From Betaproteobacteria bacterium (GTDB lineage: Bacteria > Pseudomonadota > Gammaproteobacteria > Burkholderiales > Casimicrobiaceae), in contig READ01000012.1 of NCBI GenBank assembly GCA_004293675.1, positions 62,001-126,000 of the forward strand: a DNA stretch of 64,000 nucleotides, in the 5' to 3' direction. Shown one piece after another: positions 26,270-35,596 of the stretch (positions within the stretch are counted from its first letter, which is position 1; each line of letters begins with the position of its first letter). Below the pieces are notes generated by a model. It made no database searches and was not told where the DNA came from. It saw only the letters and a program-made list of their open reading frames with translations. The translations under genes were made by a program, and so were the position numbers.

Positions 26270-27946
26270 CTACGGTGTGGCAAGCACCGAACCTATCATT
26301 CGATTTCGGCCAGCACGCTTGGCTAAATACATATTTTCGTCGGCGGTGGTGAGCGCTGCAAATGGCGTGTTGTGAGTGTGCGCCGCGCACCAGCCCACGC
26401 TCGCCGTGACCTTCATGGTTGCTGCTATCGAGCGCCATGAATGAGACGCCACAGCCGTCAGTAATCGATTCGCGAGCGCGCTCGCATCGGCGGGTTGAGC
26501 CGAGTGCATCCAGACTACGAATTCCTCGCCACCAAACCGACCCGCTTGGCCCGCGCTGCCCACGGCCGCTTCTACCAACCGTGCGGTGGCGACCAAGACC
26601 TCGTCGCCCAGCGAGTGACCGTGGGCATCGTTGATCTCTTTGAAGTGATCGAGATCGAGCAGATACACGTATAGATTTTGAGCATCCAACGCCCACGCAT
26701 TCTCAAGGCTCGCCAGCCACGCGCGCCGATTCGCAAGGCCGGTGAGCGAATCTACGTGCGCCAAGCGCTCTAGCGCAAACTGCTGATCGCGCAATCGCGT
26801 GTTGAGTGAGGTGAGCTCGGCTTCGCGTTGGTTCGCCAAGTCGAGCGCCCTTTGGATGTGCTCAACTCGGAGCCGCGCTTCAAGCGTTTTGGTTGCGGTC
26901 TCTGCGGCCTCCGTACGGATATGTATTTCAACATCGTGAAATCGCTTAAACGCGGCAAGCGCATCGGATGGTCGATTAAATTTCTCGTGAAGGTTGGTGA
27001 GAGAGCGCAGCACACCTCCGTGCGTTTCCATCAGCGAGTGCGATTGGCACAGTACATCCGCCGTGGTTAAGTGCGCAAGCGCTTGCGCCTCGTCGCCTTG
27101 CTCTGCTCGTGCCGCCAGCGCGTCGGCCAGCCTAACAAGGCAGAGTACCTGCGTACGCTTCGCAGCGAGCTTTTCGGTCAGCGGTAACTGCGTTTCGAGT
27201 GTTTTCAAGCAAGCCGCCAGATCGCCTGCTTCGCGCTCGGCCTCCGCAAGCGTCACGTAGCGTAGCGTCAGAAAATCTAAATCATCACCGAGCTTCGCCA
27301 GCGCAATCGCGCGTCGCGCTAACGCTTGCGCTTCCGCGAAATGTGAGAGGGCGCTGGGCTCATTACCGTGCTCTCGTTCGCGGCGTCCCCAGCAGGTATG
27401 CGCGAACGCGGCGTTACTCAAACACGTCGCGTGGTGATAGTGATCATCATTGCGCTCAAACACGGGCATCGCCTGCGCGTAGAGCTCAATGGCGCGCGCA
27501 TCGTTTCCCATCATGTTGTTAATCACACCGATGTCGACCCAGCAATCGCACACATGCTGCTCGTCGCCCAGCGCAATACTCAAATTCAGTGCGCGCTCCA
27601 GCTGCGCTAAACCGCCGGAGAGGTCGCCCAGCTGCACCAACGCTATACCCCATTGGCTGCGCGCCAGAGATTCGGGGCTACCGTTTCCAAGCTTTGCGAA
27701 GAGCTCAGCCGCCTCAGAGCAATGCGCGACCGCTTCGGCTAGTGCTGAGCTATTGCGATGGCAGTGACCCTTGGCTGCAAGCGCCTCCGCCAGTGCGTTC
27801 AGCACCTCGTCGCTCTGGCGATCCTTCAGCAACGCTCGCGCCGAATTCACCGCCTCACCCGCCAACGATGCGCCGCGCGCCGGGTCGGTGCTGCGCTGCG
27901 AACGCGCTTCGCGAACGATTGAACGAATCTCTTCTAGCTTTTCGAT
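26270..27946 (-). CDS. TPR-GGDEF diguanylate cyclase (start codon uncertain)
   Basis: Makes cyclic di-GMP. TPR-like helices fill the N-terminal two thirds, then a coiled segment (HIQRALDLANQREAELTSLN) and a GGDEF domain with FGGEEF; no RxxD inhibitory site stands at the usual place. The first canonical initiator in frame is TTG at 27865 (531 residues), without a ribosome-binding site. The frame stays open further upstream with helix-like sequence (IEKLEEIRSIVREAR), and an ATC codon at 27946 has a GAGG six bases before it. No ATG, GTG or TTG lies between. The upstream part falls inside an intergenic repeat, so the native start may have been lost or a rare start may be used. Confidence 0.8.
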   Translation of the reverse strand: MEKLEEIRSIVREARSQRSTDPARGASLAGEAVNSARALLKDRQSDEVLNALAEALAAKGHCHRNSSALAEAVAHCSEAAELFAKLGNGSPESLARSQWGIALVQLGDLSGGLAQLERALNLSIALGDEQHVCDCWVDIGVINNMMGNDARAIELYAQAMPVFERNDDHYHHATCLSNAAFAHTCWGRREREHGNEPSALSHFAEAQALARRAIALAKLGDDLDFLTLRYVTLAEAEREAGDLAACLKTLETQLPLTEKLAAKRTQVLCLVRLADALAARAEQGDEAQALAHLTTADVLCQSHSLMETHGGVLRSLTNLHEKFNRPSDALAAFKRFHDVEIHIRTEAAETATKTLEARLRVEHIQRALDLANQREAELTSLNTRLRDQQFALERLAHVDSLTGLANRRAWLASLENAWALDAQNLYVYLLDLDHFKEINDAHGHSLGDEVLVATARLVEAAVGSAGQAGRFGGEEFVVWMHSAQPADASALANRLLTAVASHSWRSIAATMKVTASVGWCAAHTHNTPFAALTTADENMYLAKRAGRNRMIGSVLATP

Positions 27947-27951
27947 GGCAC

Positions 27952-28025
27952 GCCTCGTTGAATAAGGGTTACGTTACGAATATGTATACATTTGAATAAG
28001 TCACGAATGCCATTTTAACCCTTGT
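27952..28025 (+). repeat. Two-palindrome intergenic repeat, shortened copy
   Basis: GCCTCGTTGAATAAGGG at 27952-27968 and GCCATTTTAACCCTTGT at 28009-28025, start-to-start distance 57 instead of 66-67, with the shared ACATTTGAA core between. It overlaps the 5' end of the diguanylate cyclase frame. Nothing else is seen up to 28192. Confidence 0.55.
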
Positions 28026-28192
28026 TTTGTATGACATACCAAGAGAAAGTCTATGGGGCATTTCAGTCGTATCTCACAGTAAAAGCCAAACCTATCTCTC
28101 GCAGGAATCGCAACCGTATCAACGAGGCAGGGTCGGCGCGCGACGCCGCATCAGTGGGAGCGTAGCGCAACGGGCCGTGTTTACCTACGGTG

Positions 28193-29665
28193 CTAGGGTG
28201 CGAAGCGGGTACCGCAGTTTAAATTGAGCAGCGGTCTGGCGCTGGCCCACTGCGCCGCGCTGACGCCCGTCCCACTGGTCACTGCCGAATCCTTAAGCCC
28301 CAGCATCGCGCGCAGCAGCACCAGCCCTTCATTGGTGGCGTTAAGTTGACTATCACCGTTCATGTCCAGGCTGCACGAACCGTCCGCGCGGAAAACGTTG
28401 ATCTCAGCAATCGACCAGTTATTGCTTGCCGCCGTGCCTGTTTGCCGTACGCGCAGATAACGCGCGAACTGTCTGCCAAAACTAACGTCGGTTGTTGCGG
28501 TTAGCTGCGCTCCAATTCCCACTTGTTGCCAAGTGTTGCCGTCGACTGACGATGAAATCTCGTAGCCACGGGGATAGTCGTTTTGATTCGCGCCCGCCTC
28601 CATCACCACTCGATCAAAGCTATAAAGCTCTTTCATGTCGAGCGTGAAAGTTTGACCAGCGGCCTGCGGCTGACCGGTAGCCCAACGCGTAAACACATCG
28701 CCATCAAGCGCAGCCGTGACGGGTTGCGCTGAATTGGCCGGCGTGCTGGCCGTTGCCGTCCAACCCGTGCGATCAAGACGCGGGCTACGATCGCGCTGGC
28801 TGAGCCATGCGAAAAGGTTGCGAGCATAGACGCGATTGTCGAAGCGCGTGATGTCTGTTCCTGCGCCGCCGCGATTGAAAAACGTGTTGCGATCGAAATG
28901 ACCCGCGAAGCGTCCGCTGCCGGCCTCGGCGACGACCAGCGAGCCGTCGTTCGTGGTGTTTGCGCCCGTAGTTCCTTGATTGACGCCATTGGGAATTCGA
29001 ACTTGACCTTTTGCCGCTGCAAGCCGCGTGCGCAGCACACCCACAGGAGTCACCGCAGTATTGATGGAAATCGGCGACACACCTTCGCCATCAAACTTGT
29101 TGACGCCGACCAAGATCGGATGCGCCGCAACCAAGTAATCGCCCAGCGCACGATCCAACGCATACGTGCCGGCGTCCTGATTCATGATCAAACCAAAGCG
29201 ATCCAGAAACGGCTGGTCAGACGAGGGTGCATCGCCCCAATTCGATCCAAAATTGGCATCACTGATGAAAAGGACACCGCCACCGCTGCGCACAAAGGCT
29301 TCGATCTTGTTCACCGCTTCCACGCCATAGGTCGCGTTGTTCGAACCAAACACAATAATTTTGTACGGCGTTAAATCCAAGCTGACCAAATCCACCGGCA
29401 GATCAGCCCCAACGGTAGCAGCGCCCTCTTTGAGCTGCGTCAGAACATAGCCCTCACCCCGCAACAGCGATGCCAATTCTGCCCAGCCATGATTGCCCGA
29501 AGCGAGGTTAAAGTTATCGATGTCAGACAACTGATCGTTGCTGCCACCTTCAAGAAATCCGCCCGTGCCGTCGCCGCCACGAATGAACAACACGCGGTCC
29601 GCGGCGAACGCTGAGAGCGAAACGAGCAAAGAAAGCGCGATGCAAATGGAGTGGAAGCGTTTCAT
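28193..29665 (-). CDS. Exported discoidin-like / dockerin-like protein
   Basis: About 490 residues from the ATG at 29665, chosen for its AGGG ribosome-binding site and signal peptide (MKRFHSICIALSLLVSLSAF). Seen: an N-terminal alpha/beta domain (RVLFIRGGDGTGGFLEGGSN, and KIIVFGSNNATYGVEAVNKI) resembling the glutamine-amidotransferase-like fold of DUF4350-type proteins; an F5/8 type C (discoidin) carbohydrate-binding domain (from about residue 310, with TRWATGQPQAAGQTFTLDMK and YPRGYEISSSVDGNTWQQVG); and a C-terminal EF-hand-like D-M-N-G-D-S-Q-L-N motif like a dockerin half. Probably secreted; a glycan-related role is inference. Confidence 0.78.
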   Translation of the reverse strand: MKRFHSICIALSLLVSLSAFAADRVLFIRGGDGTGGFLEGGSNDQLSDIDNFNLASGNHGWAELASLLRGEGYVLTQLKEGAATVGADLPVDLVSLDLTPYKIIVFGSNNATYGVEAVNKIEAFVRSGGGVLFISDANFGSNWGDAPSSDQPFLDRFGLIMNQDAGTYALDRALGDYLVAAHPILVGVNKFDGEGVSPISINTAVTPVGVLRTRLAAAKGQVRIPNGVNQGTTGANTTNDGSLVVAEAGSGRFAGHFDRNTFFNRGGAGTDITRFDNRVYARNLFAWLSQRDRSPRLDRTGWTATASTPANSAQPVTAALDGDVFTRWATGQPQAAGQTFTLDMKELYSFDRVVMEAGANQNDYPRGYEISSSVDGNTWQQVGIGAQLTATTDVSFGRQFARYLRVRQTGTAASNNWSIAEINVFRADGSCSLDMNGDSQLNATNEGLVLLRAMLGLKDSAVTSGTGVSAAQWASARPLLNLNCGTRFAP

Positions 29666-29868
29666 CAATAGCCCTGTGCGATTCGCACCTCTCGCCACTG
29701 ACAAGAGCATCGACGCGATATTCATTCCGCGTCTCGATGCTTAAAGCGAGCATGATCCAACGAATCACCAATCGCCATTGTCACCCCATCAATCGCTAGG
29801 ATACACGCTAGCGCGGCTCGGCGGATGAAGTGGCTGTTGACCTAGGGCGAGTGATCTGAGAGCCGCTG

Positions 29869-30594
29869 CTAGAGCGTTGTCTTTAACTCGCAGGCAGTGA
29901 ACATGCGCGAAGCGACGGGCATGTTGGTCACACAGCGCCAGCGAATGGGTTGACTCACATCGGGCTTCGCCTCGGTCGGCATAAAGCTGAGTTGCGGATT
30001 TGGATTAGGGTTTTGTGTATCGAAATGCGCAACGATTGAGCCGTGTTCAATGGCGATTCGTTTCAACGCGCCCGCTGCGTATTTCTCAGGCGCTTGCACG
30101 CCGGCCTGCGTGTTCGACATGGGCATTCGCGCCTCAGTCGCCGTGCTCTCCGCGAATGCAACTCTCACTTCCGACATTCGCGCGACCGCATCAACGAGAT
30201 CTCGCTCCAGTTGCATTTCAGCCGCCGTTTTCTGGCCACCAGAGGCGATGTGCGCCTTCATCTCTCTCAAGTCCTGCGTATTCGCCGCAGTCTGTTGCTT
30301 CAGTGAATCGATCTGCTTGTCTTGCACCTGATTAGCGTTCTCAACGGCCGCAGTTCGCGCATCAAGCTTTTCGATTTTCTCGCCCTGTGTTTTCGCGGTC
30401 GCCTCCACCGCCGCCGTGCGCTTCTCGTTTTCGTCCACGCGCGCATTGGTCGCTGCGTTCTTCGCGTTCGCCTCCGCGCGAACCGCATCAATGCTTGGTC
30501 TGGTAAAGCCGAACCACTGCGTTAGGTGGCCGACAATACCGATTGCGATTGCGCAAATGAGCGCGGGGAGCCAGGGTTTCATGCTGCTATTCAT
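29869..30594 (-). CDS. Membrane-anchored coiled-coil protein
   Basis: About 241 residues from the ATG at 30594 (or MKPW at 30582). The open frame extends upstream only because a REP palindrome is read through. Seen: one N-terminal membrane segment (WLPALICAIAIGIVGHLTQW), then a long coiled coil to about residue 130 (for example EKRTAAVEATAKTQGEKIEK), then a small beta-rich region ending in two cysteines. Function unknown; structural or membrane-tether role is possible. Confidence 0.65.
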   Translation of the reverse strand: MNSSMKPWLPALICAIAIGIVGHLTQWFGFTRPSIDAVRAEANAKNAATNARVDENEKRTAAVEATAKTQGEKIEKLDARTAAVENANQVQDKQIDSLKQQTAANTQDLREMKAHIASGGQKTAAEMQLERDLVDAVARMSEVRVAFAESTATEARMPMSNTQAGVQAPEKYAAGALKRIAIEHGSIVAHFDTQNPNPNPQLSFMPTEAKPDVSQPIRWRCVTNMPVASRMFTACELKTTL

Positions 30595-30636
30595 ACGACA
30601 TTTGGGGTTGAATTGCGAGGTGGCGCAGAGGCGAAT

Positions 30637-30726
30637 GTAGGGTGGGCACCCCGTGCCCACCATCACCGCGCGTAAGAGGATTGGTTCGTTTGCCAAAATT
30701 TAGGGGGCACGGGGTGTCCACCCTAC
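30637..30726. repeat. REP palindrome pair (REPIN-like), copy 1
   Basis: GTAGGGTGGGCACCCCGTGC followed by CCACC (30637-30661) is matched by an inverted GGGGGCACGGGGTGTCCACC plus CTAC (30703-30726). Each arm is itself a GGTGGGCAC/GTGCCCACC palindrome. It directly follows the 3' end of the first transposase. Confidence 0.88.
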
Positions 30727-30740
30727 AAAATTCGCGGGCG

Positions 30741-31274
30741 TCACTCACCAAATTCCTCGCTCGTGTCCCCCATCCAATCCACCGGATAAACGCCTGATTG
30801 CACGTATCGATGAAACGTTGACCAAGGCCAATCGGCGACGCGGGCGACGTGTCCGTGTTTCACCGGATTGGAATGCACGTAATCCACGCACCGCGCAAAA
30901 TCGGCGTCATCGCGAACCGTGTGTTCATAAAAGCGGCGTTGCCACAGCGTGCTTTCGCGATGCGTGCGTTTTGAATCGTTGATCCAGTCGTCGCGTTTGC
31001 GATCCGCAAGCAACACCGACACCGTGCGTTTGATTTGCGCCCAACGGGTTGAATAATCCGTGTCGCTCGGTGGCAGCGTCCACACCGTATGCAAATGGTC
31101 GGGCATCAACACCCAAGCGTCGACCGTGAACGGTCGCGTCGCGCGGCATCGCTCAATCGCATCACGCAACGCTGTCCGCGCATCCGTATCCACCAACCAA
31201 GGTTGGCGTCGATACGTCACCACAGTAAAGAGAAACGTCCCACCCGAAACGAACGCACGGCGATAGTCAGGCAT
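30741..31274 (-). mobile_element. REP-associated tyrosine transposase (RAYT), copy 1
   Basis: 177 residues of the Y1/HUH single-strand transposase family. HUH motif is H60-L-H62 in LMPDHLHTVWTLP. Candidate catalytic tyrosines are Y116 (WQRRFYEH) and Y132 (VDYVHSNPVKHG). RAYTs are domesticated relatives of IS200/IS605 transposases that act on REP palindromes in the same genome. Two GTGGGCAC-type REP pairs bracket this gene, as expected. A second copy lies immediately to the right. Confidence 0.93.
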
Positions 31275-31304
31275 TGCAAAAAGTTAGCGCATCAGACACA
31301 AACC

Positions 31305-31393
31305 GTAGGGTGGGCACCCCGTGCCCACCATCACCGCCCGTAAGAGGATTGGTTGTTCGCCAAAGTTTGGTGGGCACGGGGTGCCCACCCTAC
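31305..31393. repeat. REP palindrome pair (REPIN-like), copy 2
   Basis: Same inverted arms as at 30637-30726, with the middle segment (CACCGCCCGTAAGAGGATTG) also nearly identical, so the whole REP pair was duplicated together with the transposase gene. Confidence 0.9.
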
Positions 31394-31407
31394 AAAATCC
31401 GCGGGCG

Positions 31408-31941
31408 TCACTCACCAAATTCCTCGCTCGTGTCCCCCATCCAATCCACCGAATAAACGCCCGATTCTACGTATCGATGAAACGTTGACCAAGGCCAATC
31501 GGCGACGCGGGTGGCGTGTTCGTGCTTCACGGGATTGGAATGCACGTAATCCACACATCGCGCGAAATCGGCGTCGTCGCGAACCGCGTGTTCATAAAAC
31601 CGTCGTTGCCACAATGTGCTTTCGCGCTGCGCGCGTTTTGAATCGTTGATCCAATCGCCGCGTTTCTTGTTTGCGAGCAATACCGATACCGTGCGCTTGA
31701 TCTGCGACCAACGGATTGAATAATTCGTGTCGCTGGGAGGCAGCGTCCATACCGTATGCAAATGATCGGGCATCAACACCCACGCATCCACCGTGAACGG
31801 TCGCGTCGCGCGACATCGTTCAATCGCATCACGCAACGCCTCACGAGCATCCGCTTCGATCAACCACGGCTCGCGGCGATACATGACCACGGTGAAGAAG
31901 TACGTGCCACCCGGAACGAACACGCGACGATAATTCGACAT
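31408..31941 (-). mobile_element. REP-associated tyrosine transposase (RAYT), copy 2
   Basis: 177 residues, the same length as copy 1 and very similar throughout, including the identical C-terminus WMGDTSEEFGE. The HLH motif and both candidate tyrosines are kept, so both copies look intact. The repeat unit (gene plus REP pair) is about 667 bp, pointing to tandem duplication with later divergence. Confidence 0.93.
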
Positions 31942-31964
31942 CGCAAAAGCTTAGCGCAAATGTC

Positions 31965-31988
31965 GTAGGGCGGGTACTCCTTGCCCAC
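31965..31988. repeat. Degenerate single REP
   Basis: GTAGGGCGGGTACTCCTTGC followed by CCAC is a decayed form of the GTAGGGTGGGCACCCCGTGC arm. It marks the right border of the RAYT block and runs into the start region of the next gene. Confidence 0.75.
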
Positions 31989-32007
31989 GGCGGCAATATC
32001 GAAACGC

Positions 32008-33117
32008 ATGAAATATCGTACGGAACGAATACGTTCCCATCTCCAGTTTCCGGAGGTGACGCTTGAGTCTTATACGAAGACGAAGCAACTCGAGGCTTTC
32101 GGGCGAATTCGAGATCGTAAGCGCGTTTATCTCGACACAAAATATTGGCTATTGCTGCGCGATGTTACGCTTGGCAGACGAAACGACCCGCCGATACTGG
32201 CCCTGCTAGAAGTACTGCGTGCAGGCGTTCAAAAAGGGACGATCTTTTGTCCAATTTGTGAGGGCACACTGAGTGAGATAGCTTCGCAATTGGACGATAC
32301 TACTCGGCACGCAACAGCAACGCTTGTTGACGAGTTGAGCTTGGGCGTTGGTCTACTTGAGCACGACATGAGGAGCAATACGGAGCTCGCGTGTTTACTG
32401 CATAGTGATTTGCCCGATGAAAGGATGCATCACTGCGACCAACTCGTATGGACATCAACGACGTTCGCGCTTGGTTACGTCTTTCCGCAAAACGATTCGT
32501 TTGATCCGAAGACGATGTTGTGCATACAAAAAGCCTTCAGCGATTATCTTTGGGATTTGCCTCTAGCTAAGCTGTTGGATGCGCATCCGAGAAAGCCGAT
32601 GCCTGGCACGGGGTTCGCCTCGCTTGCGAACAGGTTGAATTCAGAGAACGCATCGCATCAAAGTGAGCTTACGTCGTTCAACGAAACGTTTGAAATCGAA
32701 TCGCACGGTACGATCGACTTGATGCTACCCATCGCGCGAGAAATAATGCGTAGTCGATATCGACAAGTTGGCAGAGAGAGCGAACCGGTTGAGGCGGAAC
32801 TCAGCGCTATAGAGGTTGAGCTACGCAAACTCTTGATTGCCGTTCTCAATTCCCCACAGGCAACGTCTCGCCTGCCCACAATGCACGTCAACACTTCTAT
32901 TCACGCATTTTTGAGGTGGAATAAAGGGCAGAAATGGGAAGCAAATCATTTCACTGATCTTCGCCATGCGGCCGCAGCGCTAGGATATTGCGATGCGTTT
33001 TTCACTGAACGTTCGCTTGCGGGTTGGCTTTGTCACGGAGAGCTTCAACTTGACAGAAAGTACTCGTGTGTTGTGGTTCACAAGGTCACAGATGCCCTTC
33101 GCGTCATATCACTCTAG
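32008..33117 (+). CDS. PIN-like domain protein of unknown function
   Basis: 369 residues from the ATG at 32008; a TTG at 31981 lies in the REP remnant and is unlikely. Seen: [18 protein letters not shown] near the N-terminus and [20 protein letters not shown] near the C-terminus. These look like the first and last acidic strands of a PIN-type nuclease (D-T-x-x-W, then D-x-R-H-A ... Y-C-D-x-F-F-T), with a long helical insertion between them. Such proteins occur as stand-alone nucleases, some in defence or toxin settings; no antitoxin or partner is adjacent. It converges on lysS with a 9-base overlap. Confidence 0.6.
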   Translation: MKYRTERIRSHLQFPEVTLESYTKTKQLEAFGRIRDRKRVYLDTKYWLLLRDVTLGRRNDPPILALLEVLRAGVQKGTIFCPICEGTLSEIASQLDDTTRHATATLVDELSLGVGLLEHDMRSNTELACLLHSDLPDERMHHCDQLVWTSTTFALGYVFPQNDSFDPKTMLCIQKAFSDYLWDLPLAKLLDAHPRKPMPGTGFASLANRLNSENASHQSELTSFNETFEIESHGTIDLMLPIAREIMRSRYRQVGRESEPVEAELSAIEVELRKLLIAVLNSPQATSRLPTMHVNTSIHAFLRWNKGQKWEANHFTDLRHAAAALGYCDAFFTERSLAGWLCHGELQLDRKYSCVVVHKVTDALRVISL

Positions 33118-34665
33118 CTTTACGTTTGCCGTTGCGCCCGTACCGGCACGCGCCTCCATGTGTGTGTGTTTCAACTGCGGAAACAAAATCACATCCCGAA
33201 TCGTCGGTGAATTGGTGAATAGCATCGCCAACCGATCAATACCAATCCCTTCACCCGCTGTCGGTGGCAGCCCGTATTCGAGCGCTTTGATGTAATCGGC
33301 GTCGTAGAACATGGCTTCTTCGTCGCCGGCGTCTTTGGCTTTGCTTTGCGCTTGGAATCGGGCGGCTTGGTCTTCGGGGTCGTTGAGTTCCGAGAAGCCA
33401 TTGCAGATTTCGCGGCCGGTGATGAAGAGCTCGAAGCGGTCGGTGACGTCGGGGTTTTTATCGTTCGCGCGGGCGAGGGGGGACACGTCGGTGGGGTGCG
33501 CGATGATGAAGGTGGGTTGAATCAATTTCTCTTCGGTGTTGGCTTCGAAGAGTTTGAGTTGCAATACGCCGAGGCCGTCGGTGGCGCGCACTTCTTCGCC
33601 TGCTTTTTTCACGGCGTTCCTCAGGAATTCCATGTCGTTCAACTGCGCTTCCGTGTAGTGCGGGTTGTACTTCATGATCGCTTGCGCCATGGTGAGGCGA
33701 TCAAACGGTTTGCCTAGATCGATATCGAGTTCGCCGAATTTAATCGTGGTGTTGCCGAGCACGTGCTTCGCGCAATCGCGCAGGAGCGTTTCGGTGAGAT
33801 CCATCAGGTAGTGATAGTCCTGATACGCCTCGTAGAACTCGAGCATGGTGAATTCGGGATTGTGGCGCGTGCTGATGCCCTCATTCCGGTAGTTGCGATT
33901 GATCTCGAACACTTTATCGAAACCACCGACGACGAGGCGCTTCAAATAAAGCTCGGGTGCGATGCGCATGTACATCTGTTGATCGAGCGCGTTGTAATGC
34001 GTAATGAAGGGCTTCGCCGCTGCGCCGCCGGGAATCGGGTGCATCATCGGCGTTTCAACTTCAAGATAGCCTCGCTCAACATAGAAATTACGGATGAACG
34101 CGATCATCTTCGAGCGAATTTCAAACGTGCGACGCGATTGTTCGTTCACGATCAAATCAACATAGCGCTGACGATAGCGCTGCTCTTGATCGGTGAGGCC
34201 GTGAAACTTTTCCGGCAGCGGGCGCAGTGATTTGGTGAGTAAACGAAGTGAGGAGAGCTTGATCGAGAGCTCGCCTTTTTGCGTTTTGAACACCTTGCCC
34301 GTCGCGCCCAAAATGTCGCCCATGTCCCAATGCTTAAAGGCTTCGTGCGTTTCGGCGCCGACGCCCGCATCGTTGATGTAGAGCTGAATGCGGCCCGACA
34401 TGTCTTGAATCGTGGCGAACGATGCGCCGCCCATCACGCGCTTCAACAGCATGCGACCTGCGACAGTAACTTCCACGTCAAGCGCTTCGAGTTCTTCCTT
34501 GGTTTTCTCGCCGTATTTCGCTGCCAGATCGCCCGCTAAATCTTTACGACGAAAATCATTCGGGAACGCTTGTCCCTTGCTGCGAAGCGCGGTGAGCTTC
34601 GCGCGGCGCTCGGCGATGATGTGGTTTTCGTCTTGCGGGGCAGGGGTGTTTGCGGGAGCGTTCAT
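33109..34665 (-). CDS. lysS: Lysyl-tRNA synthetase, class II
   Basis: Charges tRNA-Lys. 518 residues, normal for bacterial LysRS. N-terminal OB-fold anticodon-binding domain (about 60-160, [20 protein letters not shown]), then the class II core: motif 2 in [20 protein letters not shown] and motif 3 in [20 protein letters not shown]. An alternative N-terminal extension of about 20 residues is Pro/Ala-rich. Confidence 0.97.
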   Translation of the reverse strand: MNAPANTPAPQDENHIIAERRAKLTALRSKGQAFPNDFRRKDLAGDLAAKYGEKTKEELEALDVEVTVAGRMLLKRVMGGASFATIQDMSGRIQLYINDAGVGAETHEAFKHWDMGDILGATGKVFKTQKGELSIKLSSLRLLTKSLRPLPEKFHGLTDQEQRYRQRYVDLIVNEQSRRTFEIRSKMIAFIRNFYVERGYLEVETPMMHPIPGGAAAKPFITHYNALDQQMYMRIAPELYLKRLVVGGFDKVFEINRNYRNEGISTRHNPEFTMLEFYEAYQDYHYLMDLTETLLRDCAKHVLGNTTIKFGELDIDLGKPFDRLTMAQAIMKYNPHYTEAQLNDMEFLRNAVKKAGEEVRATDGLGVLQLKLFEANTEEKLIQPTFIIAHPTDVSPLARANDKNPDVTDRFELFITGREICNGFSELNDPEDQAARFQAQSKAKDAGDEEAMFYDADYIKALEYGLPPTAGEGIGIDRLAMLFTNSPTIRDVILFPQLKHTHMEARAGTGATANVKLE

Positions 34666-34709
34666 AGTGTTGGTGTTGTGTTGTCGGCGTTCGGGGGCGT
34701 GTCAAAAAA

Positions 34710-35147
34710 TTAGTCGAGCGCAATGCCGACGGTGGGTAGACCCAGCTGCTGCGCTGCGCTGCGCTGTGCTCGGTCGGCGGTTACGAATGTGATGCTCGGA
34801 AGCGTGCTGGCCAATGCCACATGCAGCGCATCGAGCGTTCGCAACGCCACCGGCGCAACGCGGTCAATGAGCTGCGTGGCGGACGTCCAGGCCGAAGCCG
34901 GAACGGCAACGGGCTCGAAAAATTCGTTTGAGACATCCAGTAAAAATTGTGACCACATCGCCTGTTCGAGCGCGGCGCTGATCTCACCCGAACGCAGACG
35001 TCGCGCCAGCATGCAGCGCAATTCCACGCGATTGAGATCGCTCAGGAATACGGTCGTGCCGCGCGACAGAAAATCATCAACGTCGGCGCTGCCGCGCTCG
35101 CTGGTGTAGGCCTTTGCTAGCGCGCTGGTGTCAAAGTAGAGCCGCAT
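34710..35147 (-). CDS. VapC-like PIN-domain toxin
   Basis: 145 residues with the PIN pattern: MRLYFDTSALAKAYTSE (first Asp), DVDDFLSRG, E in LNRVELRCM, LDALHVALA (third acidic), and FVTADRAQ (last Asp). Family role: ribonuclease toxin. It overlaps the upstream antitoxin by one base (TAATG), the usual toxin-antitoxin arrangement. Confidence 0.88.
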   Translation of the reverse strand: MRLYFDTSALAKAYTSERGSADVDDFLSRGTTVFLSDLNRVELRCMLARRLRSGEISAALEQAMWSQFLLDVSNEFFEPVAVPASAWTSATQLIDRVAPVALRTLDALHVALASTLPSITFVTADRAQRSAAQQLGLPTVGIALD

Positions 35148-35383
35148 TAGCGATCCTCGCGATCCTCAGCGATCAACACCTCACTCGGCACCATTTGAAA
35201 CGGCATCATCGCCCGCAACTCATCGTGCGGTTTCCACTTCGGGCGCACCTTCGGCGGATCAATCGGCAACACCCGCGCAAACGGCTTGCCGTGATGCGTC
35301 AAGATCACCTCGCCCTCAACGTCGAGCGTTTCTTTAAGTATTTCGTAGCGTTGGCGAACTTCGCGGATACCGAGCGTACGCAT
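35147..35383 (-). CDS. Phd/YefM-like antitoxin
   Basis: About 78 residues from the ATG at 35383; a TTG seven codons upstream is less likely. MRTLGIREVRQRYEILKETL and VILTHHGKPFARVLPID match the N-terminal DNA-binding part of Phd/YefM antitoxins, and the C-terminal third is acidic and helical, as expected for toxin binding. Paired with the PIN toxin that follows. The promoter would lie in the AT-rich gap to the right. Confidence 0.83.
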   Translation of the reverse strand: MRTLGIREVRQRYEILKETLDVEGEVILTHHGKPFARVLPIDPPKVRPKWKPHDELRAMMPFQMVPSEVLIAEDREDR

Positions 35384-35465
35384 GGGGTGCCTGCAATGTG
35401 ACAATTTTCATAAATTGTGCCACATATTCAACGGGAATGCATTGAATATAGCTTTTTCGCCAATG

Positions 35466-35549
35466 GCCTCATAAAACAGAGGCTGCCGATTACTTCTGCT
35501 AATTTATGAAAATAACTAAAAATTAGCTGTAAGCCTTATTAAATAAGGT
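35466..35549 (+). repeat. Two-palindrome intergenic repeat, copy 3
   Basis: First palindrome GCCTCATAAAACAGAGGC at 35466-35483, second GCCTTATTAAATAAGGT at 35533-35549, start-to-start distance 67. The spacer TTTATGAAAATAACTAAAAA matches the TTTCTGAAATAGATTAAAAA of the copy at 62.3 kb in most positions. It lies between the antitoxin start and the end of rtcA. Confidence 0.8.
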
Positions 35550-35596
35550 GTAGTACAAAATGGCTGTATCTTCCAACCATTCAAAGCATGTTTTGG

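Noticed and set aside
25821-26696. 291-codon minus-strand frame across the hydroxylase/cyclase junction
   Set aside because: Overlaps two clear genes in another frame and shows no domain.
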